From Streptosporangiaceae bacterium NEAU-GS5 (GTDB lineage: Bacteria; Actinomycetota; Actinomycetes; Streptosporangiales; Streptosporangiaceae), in the NCBI GenBank assembly GCA_017592665.1, contig JAGFNW010000011.1, forward strand, positions 62,001-126,000: DNA of 64,000 nucleotides, written 5' to 3'. Made by a program: the position numbers and the translations under genes. A model generated the notes under the pieces. The model was not told where the DNA came from. It saw only the letters and a list, made by a program, of their open reading frames with translations, and ran no database searches. Each line of letters begins with the position of its first letter. Positions within the stretch are counted from its first letter, which is position 1. Shown piece after piece: positions 7,331 through 16,802 of the stretch.

Positions 7331-8704
7331 ATGCTGCGTGTGTCCGGATCCCACCTCGTAGCGGCCGACGGCACCCCTGTGCGGCTGCGCGGGGTGGGCC
7401 TGGGGGGCTGGATGAACATGGAGAACTTCATCACCGGTTACCCCGCCAACGAGTCCACCATGCGCGCCGCCGTACGCGACGTGCTGGGCGAGGAACGCTA
7501 CCAACTGTTCTTCGACCGGCTCCTCACCTCCTTCTTCGACGCCGCGGACGCCGACCTGCTGCGCGACCTCGGCTTCAACTGCGTCCGCATCCCGGTGAAC
7601 TATCACCACTTCGAGGCCGACGACCGGCCCATGGAGATCATCGAGTACGGCTTCCGCCATCTCGACCGGGTGATCGACCTGCTCGGTGAGCGCGGCATCT
7701 ACAGCGTGCTCGACCTCCACGCGCTGCCGGGCTCGCAGAACCAGCACTGGCACTCCGACAACCCGACCCACGTGGCCGCGTTCTGGCAGCACCGGCATTT
7801 CCAGGACCGCGTGGTCAACCTGCTGGAGTGCATGGCGGCCCGCTACAAGGACAACCCGTGGGTGGCCGGATACAACCCCGTCAACGAGCCGGGCGACGTG
7901 TCCGGCAAGGTGATCGGCCCGTTCTACGACCGGCTGGTCAAGGCCGTCCGCCAGGCCGACCCCTCCCACGTGATGTTCCTGGACGGCAACACCTACTCGA
8001 CCGACTTCACGATCTTCCGTGAGGTGTACGAGAACACGGTGTTCGTCTGCCATGACTACGCGCTCGCCGGATTCGCCCACGGTGGCCCTTACCCGGGCTA
8101 CACGCGCGGCGAGTGGGTCGACCGGGATCAGCTGGAGGCCGCGTTCCTGCAGCGGTCGAAGTTCCAGCGCGAGACCGGCACCCCGATCTGGGTGGGCGAG
8201 TTCGGGCCCGTCTACACCGGCAAGCCCGACGTGGACGACATGCGCTACCAGATCCTCCGCGACCAACTGGAGATCTACGACAAGTACGACGCCGGCTGGT
8301 CGCTCTGGACGTACAAGGACGTCGGGCTGCAGGGCCTGGTGACGTCCGATCCCGGTGGCGCCTACCTGGACCGCTTCGGCTCGTTCATCGCCAAGAAGTC
8401 GCGCCTCGGCGCCGACCGATGGGGCTCGACCATGGAAGAGGCAGCGGACGACCTGGCCCCGCTGCACCGGCTCATGGACACCGAGTTCCCATCATGGAAG
8501 CCGTACCCCTGGGGCGCCCGCTACCAGATCGACGACCTGGTCCGGCACATCCTCATCGCCCAGGCCCTCGTCCCTGAGTACGCGGAGCTGTTCCGCGGGC
8601 TCGGCGACGGCGACCTGATCGCACTCGCCGACTCGTTCGCCCTGTCGGGCTGCGTCCGGCGGGAGCCGCTGTTGCAGCTGCTCACCGAGAGCGTGGCTCG
8701 ATAG
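7331..8704 (+). CDS. GH5-type cellulase-family glycosidase, cytoplasmic
   Basis: A 457-residue (alpha/beta)8 hydrolase of the GH5 type. Acid/base glutamate in YNPVNEP (about E186) and nucleophile in WVGEFGP (about E290) are present. There is no signal peptide (MLRVSGSHLVAADGTP), so it should act inside the cell on oligosaccharides brought in by the importer encoded just before it. The ATG at 7331 follows a GAAAGG ribosome site overlapping the permease stop. A long open frame begins further upstream, inside the permease gene, but is not likely coding there. The substrate (beta-glucoside versus xyloside) is uncertain. Confidence 0.88.
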   Translation: MLRVSGSHLVAADGTPVRLRGVGLGGWMNMENFITGYPANESTMRAAVRDVLGEERYQLFFDRLLTSFFDAADADLLRDLGFNCVRIPVNYHHFEADDRPMEIIEYGFRHLDRVIDLLGERGIYSVLDLHALPGSQNQHWHSDNPTHVAAFWQHRHFQDRVVNLLECMAARYKDNPWVAGYNPVNEPGDVSGKVIGPFYDRLVKAVRQADPSHVMFLDGNTYSTDFTIFREVYENTVFVCHDYALAGFAHGGPYPGYTRGEWVDRDQLEAAFLQRSKFQRETGTPIWVGEFGPVYTGKPDVDDMRYQILRDQLEIYDKYDAGWSLWTYKDVGLQGLVTSDPGGAYLDRFGSFIAKKSRLGADRWGSTMEEAADDLAPLHRLMDTEFPSWKPYPWGARYQIDDLVRHILIAQALVPEYAELFRGLGDGDLIALADSFALSGCVRREPLLQLLTESVAR

Positions 8705-8748
8705 ACGACAGCACCAGGCCTCGAATCCTGACCATCCGAGGAGCCCCC

Positions 8749-11703
8749 TTGCGCACCCCCCTGTTAGCGCTGTTCGCCCTGCTCGCGGGGTTGTTAACGG
8801 CGGTGGCCCCGGGTAGTCCCGCGGGCGCGGCGGTCGTCCAGATCGCCAAGTACGACTTCGAGAACGGGACCACCCAAGGGTGGGTCGGCCGCGGCTCGGC
8901 CGCCGTCGCCGTTTCCCCTGCCGCCGCCCATTCCGGCACGGCCGGCCTGGCCACCACGGGCCGCACCGACACCTGGAACGGCGCCGCGATCAATCCGCCG
9001 TTCGACAAGGGCGTCACGTACTCCATCGAGGCCTGGGTGAAGGCCGCGCCCGGCGCGCCCTCGTCCACCATCGCGCTCACCATGCAGCGCACGTCCGGCG
9101 GCGCCGACTCCTTCGAGCGGGTGGCCGCGGCGACCGTGACGGACTCCGCGTGGGTCCAGCTGTCCGGGACGTACACCTTCACCGTCGACTCGACGCTGAC
9201 CCTGTACTTCGAGAGCTCGGACGCGACGGCCTCCTTCTACGTCGACGACGTGCTGGTGACCAGCGACTCCGATCCGACGCAGTCGGGGCTGACGACCGAC
9301 TTCGAGACCGGCGCGAACGAGGGCTGGTCGCCGCGCGCGTCGGCCACGCTCACGCCCACCACGGCCGTCGCGCACGGCGGGACGCACGCGCTGCAGGTGA
9401 CCACCCGGCAGGCCTCGTGGGACGGCGCCCAGCGCAGCGTCCTCGGCAAGATGGCCAAGGGTTCGAAGTACGACCTGTCGATCTGGGTGCGCAGCGACAC
9501 GGCGCAGAACCTCGGGCTGTCGATCGAGCGCAGGCTGGCCGGCACACCCGCCTACCAGCAGCTGGTGTCGCCGCGGGCGGTGGCGGCCGGACAGTGGGTG
9601 CAGCTGCACGCGACCTACACGCTCGCCTTCGACGTCGACTTCCTGGCCGTCTACATCGAGTCCGACACCTCGACCGACCCGTACTATCTGGACGACTTCA
9701 CGCTCACCTACATCGCGCCCAAGCCCATCCAGACCGACATCCCGTCGCTGAAGGACGCGCTGCCGTACACGGTCGGCACCGCCTTCTCCCGCAGCTCGAC
9801 GCTCGGCGAGCACGCGCGGCTGCTGCTCAAGCACTACGAGAGCGTCACCCCCGGCAACGCGCTGAAGTGGGACGCGACCGAGCCGAGCGAGGGCAACTTC
9901 ACCTTCGACGAAGGCGACTACCTCGTGAACTGGGCCGTCGACAACGGGCTGAAGTTCCGCGGGCACACGCTCGTGTGGCACAGCCAGGTGCCCGACTGGG
10001 TGTTCAAGAACGCCGACGGCACCACGGTCGACAAGGCCACGCTGCTGCAGCGGGAGACCAACCACATCCGCGCGGTGGTCGGCCGCTACAAGGGCAAGAT
10101 CGGCACCTGGGACGTGGTCAACGAGGTGATCGACGAGAACCAGCCGGACGGCCTGCGCCGCTCGCCGTGGTATCAGATCGCCGGGCTCGACTACATCAGG
10201 ACCGCGTTCCGCGTCGCGCACGAGACCGACCCCGCCGCCAAGCTGTTCATCAACGACTACAACACCGAGCTGCCGCGCAAGCGCCAAGCCCTGTTCAACG
10301 TGGTCAAGAAGCTGAAGGCGGAGGGCGTGCCGATCGACGGCGTGGGCCACCAGGTGCACGTCAACATCGAGCAGCCGCCGGCGTCCTATGTCGAGGACAC
10401 CATCCAGAAGTTCGCCACGCTCAATGTGGATCAGCAGATCACCGAGCTGGACGTGAGCGTCTACACCGACTTCGTGTCGACGTACGCGACCGTACCGTCC
10501 GAGGTGATCGCCCTGCAGGGCTACCGCTACAAGGAGCTGTTCGACGTCTTCAAGCGGCAGGCCTCGCACCTGAGCGCGGTGACGATCTGGGGCCTGGCCG
10601 ACGACGAGACCTGGCTGTCCAACTTCCCGATCAACCGGCTCAACCCGCCGCTGCCGTTCGACGACGAGCTGCAGGCCAAGCCGGCGTTCTGGGGCATCGT
10701 GGACCCGACCAGGCTGCCGCCGCTCACCCGGACCACCAACGCGCCCGCAGCCGAGGACATCGTCGTCAACGCCGACCGCGAACTCCAGTGGGACCTGCAG
10801 CCGGACACCCTGATCGCCCGCGTCGGCAACCTGTCGGCCGACTTCCAGGTCAGGGTCTCGACCACCGGCCTGTACGTCTTCGCCGACGTCAACGACGCAA
10901 CCGGCAACGCCGCCGACACCATCACGTTCACCGTGGACGGCACGGCCTACAAGGTGAAGCGGGGGGCGCCGCACTCCACGGGCTTCCCGTCGAACGTGAA
11001 GGGCCAGTCGGGCGGCTACCGGGCCGAGGCCCGGGTGCCCAACGGCAGCGCGTTCGCGGTGACCGTGCACGACGCCGCCGCCAACCAGGACATCACCTGG
11101 AACGGCACGCTCAACAAGATCCCGGCGATCAAGACGACCGACGTCAAGAACCTCAAGCCGGTGATCGACGGGAACGTGGACGCCGTCTGGTCGCAGGCGT
11201 GCGAGATCACCACGGGCACCTGGCTGATCGGCACGTCCGGCGCCACCGCCAAGGTCCGCACCCTGTGGTCGGGCAACACCCTGTACGTCCTGGCCAAGGT
11301 GACCGACCCGACGCTGAGCGAGGAATCGCCCAACGCCTACGAGCAGGACTCCGTCGAGATCTTCGTGGACCCGGCCAACAACAAGTCCAAGGGCTACGAC
11401 GATGACGACGGCCAGTATCGGATCTCGTTCACCAACAAGCAGACCATCGGCGGCACGTTCGACGCCTTCGGCGTCAAGGACAACCTGACCAGCGCGGCCA
11501 AGGTGGTCACCGGCGGCTACGTGGTGGAGGCGGCCATCAAGCTGCCGACCATCACGCCGGCCAAGGGGAGCCTGCTCGGCTTCGACGTCCAGGTCAACGA
11601 CGCCACGGGAGCCACCAGGACGGCCGCGGCCGGCTGGAACGACCCGACCGGCCTGTCCTACCTGAACACGTCGCGCTGGGGTGTGGCACGGTTGGTGAAA
11701 TGA
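8749..11703 (+). CDS. Secreted modular GH10 endo-xylanase (CBM-CBM-GH10-CBM9)
   Basis: A 984-residue exported enzyme that begins with TTG after GAGGAG. A signal peptide occupies residues 1-27 (ends SPAGA). Two tandem CBM4_9/CBM22-like beta-sandwich modules follow (about 30-165 and 178-325, each with an FENG or FETG opening and YVDD or YLDD near its end). The GH10 catalytic domain spans about 333-655, with acid/base in WDVVNE (E459) and nucleophile in ITELDV (E566). The C-terminal part carries CBM9-like modules (about 670-984), with a NLKPVIDGN start. This order is classical for large xylanases. It is the main extracellular depolymerase of the locus and overlaps the GH43 gene by 4 bases. Confidence 0.93.
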   Translation: MRTPLLALFALLAGLLTAVAPGSPAGAAVVQIAKYDFENGTTQGWVGRGSAAVAVSPAAAHSGTAGLATTGRTDTWNGAAINPPFDKGVTYSIEAWVKAAPGAPSSTIALTMQRTSGGADSFERVAAATVTDSAWVQLSGTYTFTVDSTLTLYFESSDATASFYVDDVLVTSDSDPTQSGLTTDFETGANEGWSPRASATLTPTTAVAHGGTHALQVTTRQASWDGAQRSVLGKMAKGSKYDLSIWVRSDTAQNLGLSIERRLAGTPAYQQLVSPRAVAAGQWVQLHATYTLAFDVDFLAVYIESDTSTDPYYLDDFTLTYIAPKPIQTDIPSLKDALPYTVGTAFSRSSTLGEHARLLLKHYESVTPGNALKWDATEPSEGNFTFDEGDYLVNWAVDNGLKFRGHTLVWHSQVPDWVFKNADGTTVDKATLLQRETNHIRAVVGRYKGKIGTWDVVNEVIDENQPDGLRRSPWYQIAGLDYIRTAFRVAHETDPAAKLFINDYNTELPRKRQALFNVVKKLKAEGVPIDGVGHQVHVNIEQPPASYVEDTIQKFATLNVDQQITELDVSVYTDFVSTYATVPSEVIALQGYRYKELFDVFKRQASHLSAVTIWGLADDETWLSNFPINRLNPPLPFDDELQAKPAFWGIVDPTRLPPLTRTTNAPAAEDIVVNADRELQWDLQPDTLIARVGNLSADFQVRVSTTGLYVFADVNDATGNAADTITFTVDGTAYKVKRGAPHSTGFPSNVKGQSGGYRAEARVPNGSAFAVTVHDAAANQDITWNGTLNKIPAIKTTDVKNLKPVIDGNVDAVWSQACEITTGTWLIGTSGATAKVRTLWSGNTLYVLAKVTDPTLSEESPNAYEQDSVEIFVDPANNKSKGYDDDDGQYRISFTNKQTIGGTFDAFGVKDNLTSAAKVVTGGYVVEAAIKLPTITPAKGSLLGFDVQVNDATGATRTAAAGWNDPTGLSYLNTSRWGVARLVK

Positions 11704-13109
11704 GCCATCCGGTCATCCCGGGGTTCCACCCCGACCCGTCGGTGTGCCGAGTAGGCGAGGACTACTACCTGGTCACGTCGTCGTTCGAGTGGTTCCCCGG
11801 GGTGCCGGTCTTCCACAGCAGGGACTTGGTCCACTGGCGGCAGATCGGCCACGCCGTACGTCCCGGGCTGGACGGGGTGCGCCCGTCCGGCGGGATCTAC
11901 GCGGCCACGATCCGCCACCACGACGGCCTGTTCCACGTCATCACCACCAACGTGGACGGCGGCGGCAACTTCTACGTGACCGCCGCCGACCCGGCCGGGC
12001 CCTGGAGCGAGCCCGTCTGGCTGGACGCCGAGGGCTTCGATCCGTCGCTGCTGTTCGACGGCGGACACGTCTGGATCTGCGGGGTCCGGGAGAAGAAGGA
12101 CAGGGCGTACGACGGGGACACCGAGATCTGGCTGCGCGAGCTGGGCTCGGCGGACGAGCGGATCATCTGGGACTCGCCGCACGAGTTCTGGACCGAGGGC
12201 CCGCACGTCTATCGCAAGGACGACTGGTACTACCTGATCACCGCGGAGGGCGGCACCGACATCGGGCACGCCGTCATGGCCGCGCGCTCGCGGTCGATCG
12301 AGGGCCCGTACGAGCCGTGCCCGCACAACCCGATCCTCACCCACCGCAATCAGAGCCGTGAGGTGTTCGGCGTCGGCCACGCCGACCTGGTCGACACCCC
12401 GGCGGGGCAGTGGTGGATGGTGGTGCTCGGGACCCGGTCACGGGTGCTCGGGCGCGAGACCTTCCTCGCCCCGGTCGCCTGGCAGGACGGCTGGCCGGTC
12501 GTGGGCCCGCTCGCCGACGTGCCCGCCGAGCCGGTCCTCGTACGGGATGAGTTCCACACGCTCGGCCTGGAGTGGAATCACCTCCGCACGCCGCGCGAAA
12601 CCTACTGGACGACCGGTGCCGGGCTGACACTACGGGCCAGGCCGGAGACCCTGTGCGAGCGGGTCAACCCGAGCCTGATCGCGCGCCGGATCCAGCACAC
12701 CGACTTCACTGTGGCCACGTCGATGGACTTCGCCCCGGAGAACGATGAACGGGCCGGTCTCGTCCTCGTGCAGAACGACGACGCCAACGTACGGCTCACG
12801 CTGGGCGTGGACGGCGTCTCCCTGGTCACCCGGTCGGCGGGGGTGGACACCGTGCGCGGCTGGGCGCCCGCGCCCGGCACGCCCGTCACCTTGGAGTTCG
12901 AGGCGCGCGGCGGCTGGATCCAGGCCCGATGCGACGGCCGCGACCTCGGCCCCACGTTCGACATGGGCGTTCTCGCCGCGCCCGTCGGCCTCGGCTTCAC
13001 CGGCGCCTACGCCGGCCTCTACGTCACCTCCGACGGACGTCCCAGTGCCAACACCGCCCGGTTTGCCTGGTTTGAATATCGGTCAGGGATTAAGAGGTCG
13101 CGCGGATAG
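11700..13109 (+). CDS. GH43 beta-xylosidase/arabinofuranosidase
   Basis: A 469-residue five-bladed beta-propeller glycosidase with a C-terminal beta-sandwich. The general base lies in FHPDPS (D12), a second Asp in GFDPSLLFDG and the acid glutamate in FWTEGPHVY (about E166). There is no signal peptide, so it probably cleaves imported xylo-oligosaccharides in the cytoplasm. It is coupled to the xylanase gene by ATGA. Its last codons form one arm of an 18-bp inverted repeat with the end of the convergent SDR gene. Confidence 0.92.
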   Translation: MSHPVIPGFHPDPSVCRVGEDYYLVTSSFEWFPGVPVFHSRDLVHWRQIGHAVRPGLDGVRPSGGIYAATIRHHDGLFHVITTNVDGGGNFYVTAADPAGPWSEPVWLDAEGFDPSLLFDGGHVWICGVREKKDRAYDGDTEIWLRELGSADERIIWDSPHEFWTEGPHVYRKDDWYYLITAEGGTDIGHAVMAARSRSIEGPYEPCPHNPILTHRNQSREVFGVGHADLVDTPAGQWWMVVLGTRSRVLGRETFLAPVAWQDGWPVVGPLADVPAEPVLVRDEFHTLGLEWNHLRTPRETYWTTGAGLTLRARPETLCERVNPSLIARRIQHTDFTVATSMDFAPENDERAGLVLVQNDDANVRLTLGVDGVSLVTRSAGVDTVRGWAPAPGTPVTLEFEARGGWIQARCDGRDLGPTFDMGVLAAPVGLGFTGAYAGLYVTSDGRPSANTARFAWFEYRSGIKRSRG

Positions 13110-13254
13110 GCATGCGCTACTGCGCGTCGCCCAGGCACGCGCCTCGCCGCGTTCTCGTCGGTCGCCAGCCAACACCAGGCTGACTCCCTCCTCGGCCTTG
13201 CGATGCACGCACCTGACCGCCGCTCGCTACGCGCGGCCTATCCGCGCGACCTCT
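13093..13254. repeat. 18-bp perfect inverted repeat flanking the convergent gene ends
   Basis: Arms 13093-13110 and 13237-13254 are perfect reverse complements (core GGTCGCGCGGATAGG). They form the tails of the GH43 and SDR genes, with 126 bases between them. The middle is rich in GCGC-type motifs and imperfectly self-complementary. It may act as a bidirectional terminator or be a dispersed repeat; no U-tract is seen. Confidence 0.6.
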
Positions 13255-14021
13255 AGGCGGCGGGCCGCGGCCCCGGCGATCCGGACCGCGACTGACGGAG
13301 CGAGGCGGGTGAACCGCCACGCCACGCGGCCGGACGCCGGAGCCACGATGAGCGCCTGATTGCGGGCCACTCCGCGGAGGATGTCGCGGGCCAGGTCGTC
13401 GACGGGATACAGGCGCCCCTGGGCCTTGCGCGCCCCTTCGCGGGCGTGGGCGCCGATCTCGGTCTGCGGCAGGCCTGGATTGGCGTTGTCGAGCAGCGGC
13501 GTGTCGGTGAATCCGGGGCACACGACGCTGACCCGGACGCCGTGGCGGCGCGCCTCGGCGCGAAGCCCCAGGGAGAGGCCGACGACGGCGTGCTTGGTGG
13601 TCGTGTAAGGCAGCATCAGCGGCGCCGGGGTCAGCCCGGCCGCCGAGGCCGTGTTGACGATGTGGCCGAAGCCCTGCTCCAGCATGATCGGGTAGGCGGC
13701 GTGGACGCCGTGGACCACGCCCCGGAGGTTGACGTCGATCGCCAGGTTCCAGTGGGCGAGGGTGAACTCCTCGGCCCGGCCGCCGACCGCGATGCCCGCG
13801 TTGTTGAACACGAAGTCGAGCCGCCCGTGCTCGTCGCGCACGCCCTGGTAGACGGCCTGAACGGCGGCCGCGTCGGTGACGTCGAGCTCGGCGTAGGCGC
13901 AGCCGGGTTCGTCGGCTTTGCGTATGTCGGCGATGGTGACGTGGACGCCGCGCTTGGCCAGTTCGCGGGCGACGGCCTGGCCGATGCCCGAGGCTCCGCC
14001 GGTGACGATCGCTGTTTTCAA
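13227..14021 (-). CDS. Short-chain dehydrogenase/reductase
   Basis: A classical SDR of 264 residues: cofactor motif TGGASGIG at 7-14, FNNAG, catalytic serine in NTASAAG and the YTTTK active-site motif near residue 140, then PGF. The start is chosen as TTG 14021, which overlaps the stop of the upstream diiron-protein gene in a TTGA and gives the canonical MKTAIVTGG opening; the open frame reaches 14081 but that part has no homology. The C-terminus (VAPASGRVAWRFTRLAPS) resembles SDRs encoded beside lipid or steroid enzymes. Coupled translation suggests it works with the diiron protein. Confidence 0.88.
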   Translation of the reverse strand: MKTAIVTGGASGIGQAVARELAKRGVHVTIADIRKADEPGCAYAELDVTDAAAVQAVYQGVRDEHGRLDFVFNNAGIAVGGRAEEFTLAHWNLAIDVNLRGVVHGVHAAYPIMLEQGFGHIVNTASAAGLTPAPLMLPYTTTKHAVVGLSLGLRAEARRHGVRVSVVCPGFTDTPLLDNANPGLPQTEIGAHAREGARKAQGRLYPVDDLARDILRGVARNQALIVAPASGRVAWRFTRLAPSVAVRIAGAAARRLEVARIGRA

Positions 14022-14908
14022 ATGCCCATCGCCTTCCAAAGGCGTTCGCTGACAGGGTTCATCATGCCCATTTGCGTGCACAGCTCACGAGTGCGGCCGA
14101 CGGACGTGCGGATCTCGCGTGCCGCCTCGGGGTCGCCCCGGTAGACCTCAGGGGGGATCCCGTACCGCTTGATCATGGGGCCGGGCGGGGAGAGCATGAT
14201 CCGGGCCATCACGCCGAGGATGAGCGGCGCCGCGATGCTGAGCGCGAAGCGCCGCGCGCGCCGCATCCGCGGGACCCGCTCCCGCAGGTAGTGCTTGGCG
14301 AAGGAGATGTGCCGCGACTCCTCGGCGATGTGGATGCGGATGATCGCCTCTTCCAGCGGGTGCCGGATCTGGCCTTCCCGCAGGGCCTTGCGCTGGACGT
14401 GGTCGATCGGGTCTTCGCCGCCCAGCACGAAGATGAAGAACAGCTCGGTGGAGATGAGCGGGATCCAGGGGACGGTCTGCGCGAGCAGGCTGAGCGGTCC
14501 CGGCATGCCGCGGATGGGGAGTTTTGTACGGTTCACGAACTCCTGGAACATCATCCCGTGATGTCCCTCTTCGATGGTCTCGTGGTAGACGTAGCGGAAC
14601 TCGGGGGAGCCGTTCGGCAGCCGGTAGGCGTAGTTGAGCAGGCCGCGTTTGAGCAGGTTCTCGAACTGTAAGCCGATCTTCATGGCGGTGGCCACGCGCC
14701 AGAGCCCGATCTCGGCCCGGATCTCCGGCGGCCGGCTCCGATACCACGCGGTGGAGCCCAGCTTGTCGACCGCGGGCAGCTCCCAGCGGGGATCGTCCCG
14801 GTGGACGAGGAAGTCCGGGTCATCCCAGGGGATGTCGACGTACGGCTCCCAGTGCTTGTCGACCGACGCCTTCGACAGGCGCTCGATGACCTCTTCGTAT
14901 GTGGTCAT
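14018..14908 (-). CDS. Ferritin-like diiron protein, AurF/metal-dependent hydrolase type
   Basis: A 296-residue helical protein with two carboxylate/histidine clusters typical of diiron oxygenase-like proteins: HETIEEGHHGMMFQEF and IRIHIAEESRHISFAKH. Residues near 140-165 and 195-225 are hydrophobic. It resembles the AurF/PF10118 group, but the substrate is unknown. The start at 14908 lies 7 bases after TACAAT with no Shine-Dalgarno, so a leaderless transcript is likely; an ATG at 14929 is an alternative. It is followed by the coupled SDR gene. Confidence 0.75.
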   Translation of the reverse strand: MTTYEEVIERLSKASVDKHWEPYVDIPWDDPDFLVHRDDPRWELPAVDKLGSTAWYRSRPPEIRAEIGLWRVATAMKIGLQFENLLKRGLLNYAYRLPNGSPEFRYVYHETIEEGHHGMMFQEFVNRTKLPIRGMPGPLSLLAQTVPWIPLISTELFFIFVLGGEDPIDHVQRKALREGQIRHPLEEAIIRIHIAEESRHISFAKHYLRERVPRMRRARRFALSIAAPLILGVMARIMLSPPGPMIKRYGIPPEVYRGDPEAAREIRTSVGRTRELCTQMGMMNPVSERLWKAMGI

Positions 14909-14915
14909 GGCCGTA

Positions 14916-14921
14916 ATTGTA
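14916..14921 (-). promoter_or_regulatory. -10 hexamer of the diiron-protein gene, leaderless type
   Basis: TACAAT on the minus strand, 7 bases before the ATG at 14908. No clear -35 element is seen. Confidence 0.45.
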
Positions 14922-14936
14922 CGGCGCATCCAATAA

Positions 14937-16724
14937 CTAGAGAAGATGCCGGCCGAACCAGTCGAGGATGCGCTCCGCCCGGTCGACCCGGCGGTCGAGG
15001 CGCATGTCGTGCGCCATCTCGTGGCCCGCGTCGGGATAGAGCACGTACTCCACCGTTCTGCCCAGGCGGCGCAGGGCCACGAACATCTGCTCCGCGTCCG
15101 ACGGCGGACAGCGCAGGTCGCGCTCGCCCTGGAGGAGCAGCAGGGGCGTGCGGACCGCGGCGACGTTGCGCAGCGGTGAGATCCGCCACAGATGGCTCAC
15201 GCCGTCCGGCGTCCACACGTCGCCGAGCCCGGAATCCATGTCGTAGATCGCTCCGAGGTCGCAGGCGCCGAAGCCCGACACCTGGTTGGTCACCCCGTTC
15301 TGGCTGATCGCCGCCGCGAACCGGGACGACGTGCCGATCAGCCAGTTGACCAGGAAACCGCCGTAGGAGTTGCCGTAACAGCCGAGCCTGCCCGGATCCG
15401 CCAGGCCCATGTGCACCAGCTCGTCCAGTACGGCATGGCAGTCGTCGGCGTCCACGCCGCCCCACTCGGCGCCGAGGGCCGCGCCGAAGTCGTGGCCGCG
15501 GTGGAAGGAGCCGCGGATGTTGGGCCGGATGACGAGGTAGCCGTTGGCGGCCAGCAGGGCCGCGTCCATGTCGGGCGCGACCGGCCAGGCCCAGGCGGGG
15601 CCGCCGTGCAGCATCAGGACGGAGGGGAAGGGGCCGCGGCCGGGGGGCTCGATGACGAAGGTCTGGACGCCGGCGATCTCGAGTTCGCGTTGGGTGGGGG
15701 TGGCGGGCTGGGGGGATTCGAGGCTGAGGATGGGGCGGGGCGGGTGGGTGGGATCGAGCCGGTAAAGATCCGGCCGGACCGATTCGTGCAGGCTGAGGAT
15801 CGCCACGGTCACGCCACCGCCGCCGGACAGGGCGAACGTCACTGGATCGAGTTCTCGTGGGGTCAGCTCGGTCAGGGTCTCGCCCACCTGGAAGGCGATC
15901 TCGCGGCCGTTGTCGCAGACGACCGTGAGGCGTTCGTCGGTGGTCGGCGCCTGACCGGCGAAGCGGTCGAGGTGGCCTGTGAGGGAGACCACCGGTCCTG
16001 TGCGCCGGTCCAGCCAGAGCTGCTCGCATTCGAAGTCGGTCGGCCGCCGCGAGGGCGGGGCCAGGCAGACCATCGACCCGTCCGGGTCGTAGGAGAAGCG
16101 GGAGATGGGCCCGGTGACGCGGCTGACCTTGGTGACCGGGCCACCGGCCACCGGCACCTCGTGGACCTGCGGATTCGGGTCGAGGTCGGAGTCGGGGGCG
16201 GGGTCGGCCAGGAAGCCGATCTTCGTGCCGCAGGGGGAGGGGCGAAGGCACCACGCGCGCCAGCCGCCCGAGGTGAGGCGGCTGGTCTCGCCGCCGGCGC
16301 CGACCAGGTGCGCGTGGACGGGCCGCAGCCGCAGGCCGTGCCCCTCCTCGCGCCAGTCGAGCCGCCGGATCACCCGTGCCGGCGGGTCGGCCGGTGCCTC
16401 GTCTTCGGCCAGCACGACGAAGCCGTCGCCCAGCCAGGCGAACTCGGCCACGTCGCCGGGGCCGCCGACCCGGCCGCGTCCGACCACGTGGACGCGGCCT
16501 CCGGACAGGAACGCGAGAGCCGTACCGTCAGGAGAGAAACGCGGCGACGCGACGTCGCCGGTGTGGACCACCCGGGGCGCGCCGCCCGAAGTGGGCACCG
16601 TGAGCAGACGATGCCGCTCTTTGCCGCGCACCATGCGGCGCTCCACGACGGCGGCCGTCGCCCCGTCGGGGGAGACGGCGACCTCGGTTAGCAGGCGGTC
16701 GGCGGCGAGGTCGGCAGGACGCAT
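14937..16724 (-). CDS. S9-family prolyl-oligopeptidase-type serine peptidase
   Basis: A 595-residue peptidase. The N-terminal half (about 1-330) is a beta-propeller with SPDG/SPDGT blade motifs; the C-terminal half is an alpha/beta-hydrolase. Catalytic serine lies in GNSYGG, aspartate in the GERDLRCPPSDAE region and histidine in DAGHEMA. No signal peptide is seen, so it should act on cytoplasmic peptides. It is divergent from an amidohydrolase/amino-acid catabolism operon, which fits peptide use. A TAACCT lies 6 bases before the ATG, suggesting a leaderless message. Confidence 0.9.
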   Translation of the reverse strand: MRPADLAADRLLTEVAVSPDGATAAVVERRMVRGKERHRLLTVPTSGGAPRVVHTGDVASPRFSPDGTALAFLSGGRVHVVGRGRVGGPGDVAEFAWLGDGFVVLAEDEAPADPPARVIRRLDWREEGHGLRLRPVHAHLVGAGGETSRLTSGGWRAWCLRPSPCGTKIGFLADPAPDSDLDPNPQVHEVPVAGGPVTKVSRVTGPISRFSYDPDGSMVCLAPPSRRPTDFECEQLWLDRRTGPVVSLTGHLDRFAGQAPTTDERLTVVCDNGREIAFQVGETLTELTPRELDPVTFALSGGGGVTVAILSLHESVRPDLYRLDPTHPPRPILSLESPQPATPTQRELEIAGVQTFVIEPPGRGPFPSVLMLHGGPAWAWPVAPDMDAALLAANGYLVIRPNIRGSFHRGHDFGAALGAEWGGVDADDCHAVLDELVHMGLADPGRLGCYGNSYGGFLVNWLIGTSSRFAAAISQNGVTNQVSGFGACDLGAIYDMDSGLGDVWTPDGVSHLWRISPLRNVAAVRTPLLLLQGERDLRCPPSDAEQMFVALRRLGRTVEYVLYPDAGHEMAHDMRLDRRVDRAERILDWFGRHLL

Positions 16725-16730
16725 GAACAG

Positions 16731-16736
16731 AGGTTA
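16731..16736 (-). promoter_or_regulatory. -10 hexamer of the S9 peptidase gene, leaderless type
   Basis: TAACCT on the minus strand, 6 bases before the ATG at 16724; TTTACC 18 bases further upstream may be the -35. Confidence 0.4.
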
Positions 16737-16802
16737 GTGAACCCATATTGCCAAGGTAAAGAGTGCTGTGTTTGAGTAGCGACTCAGTAAGGAGGGGAAG
16801 AG

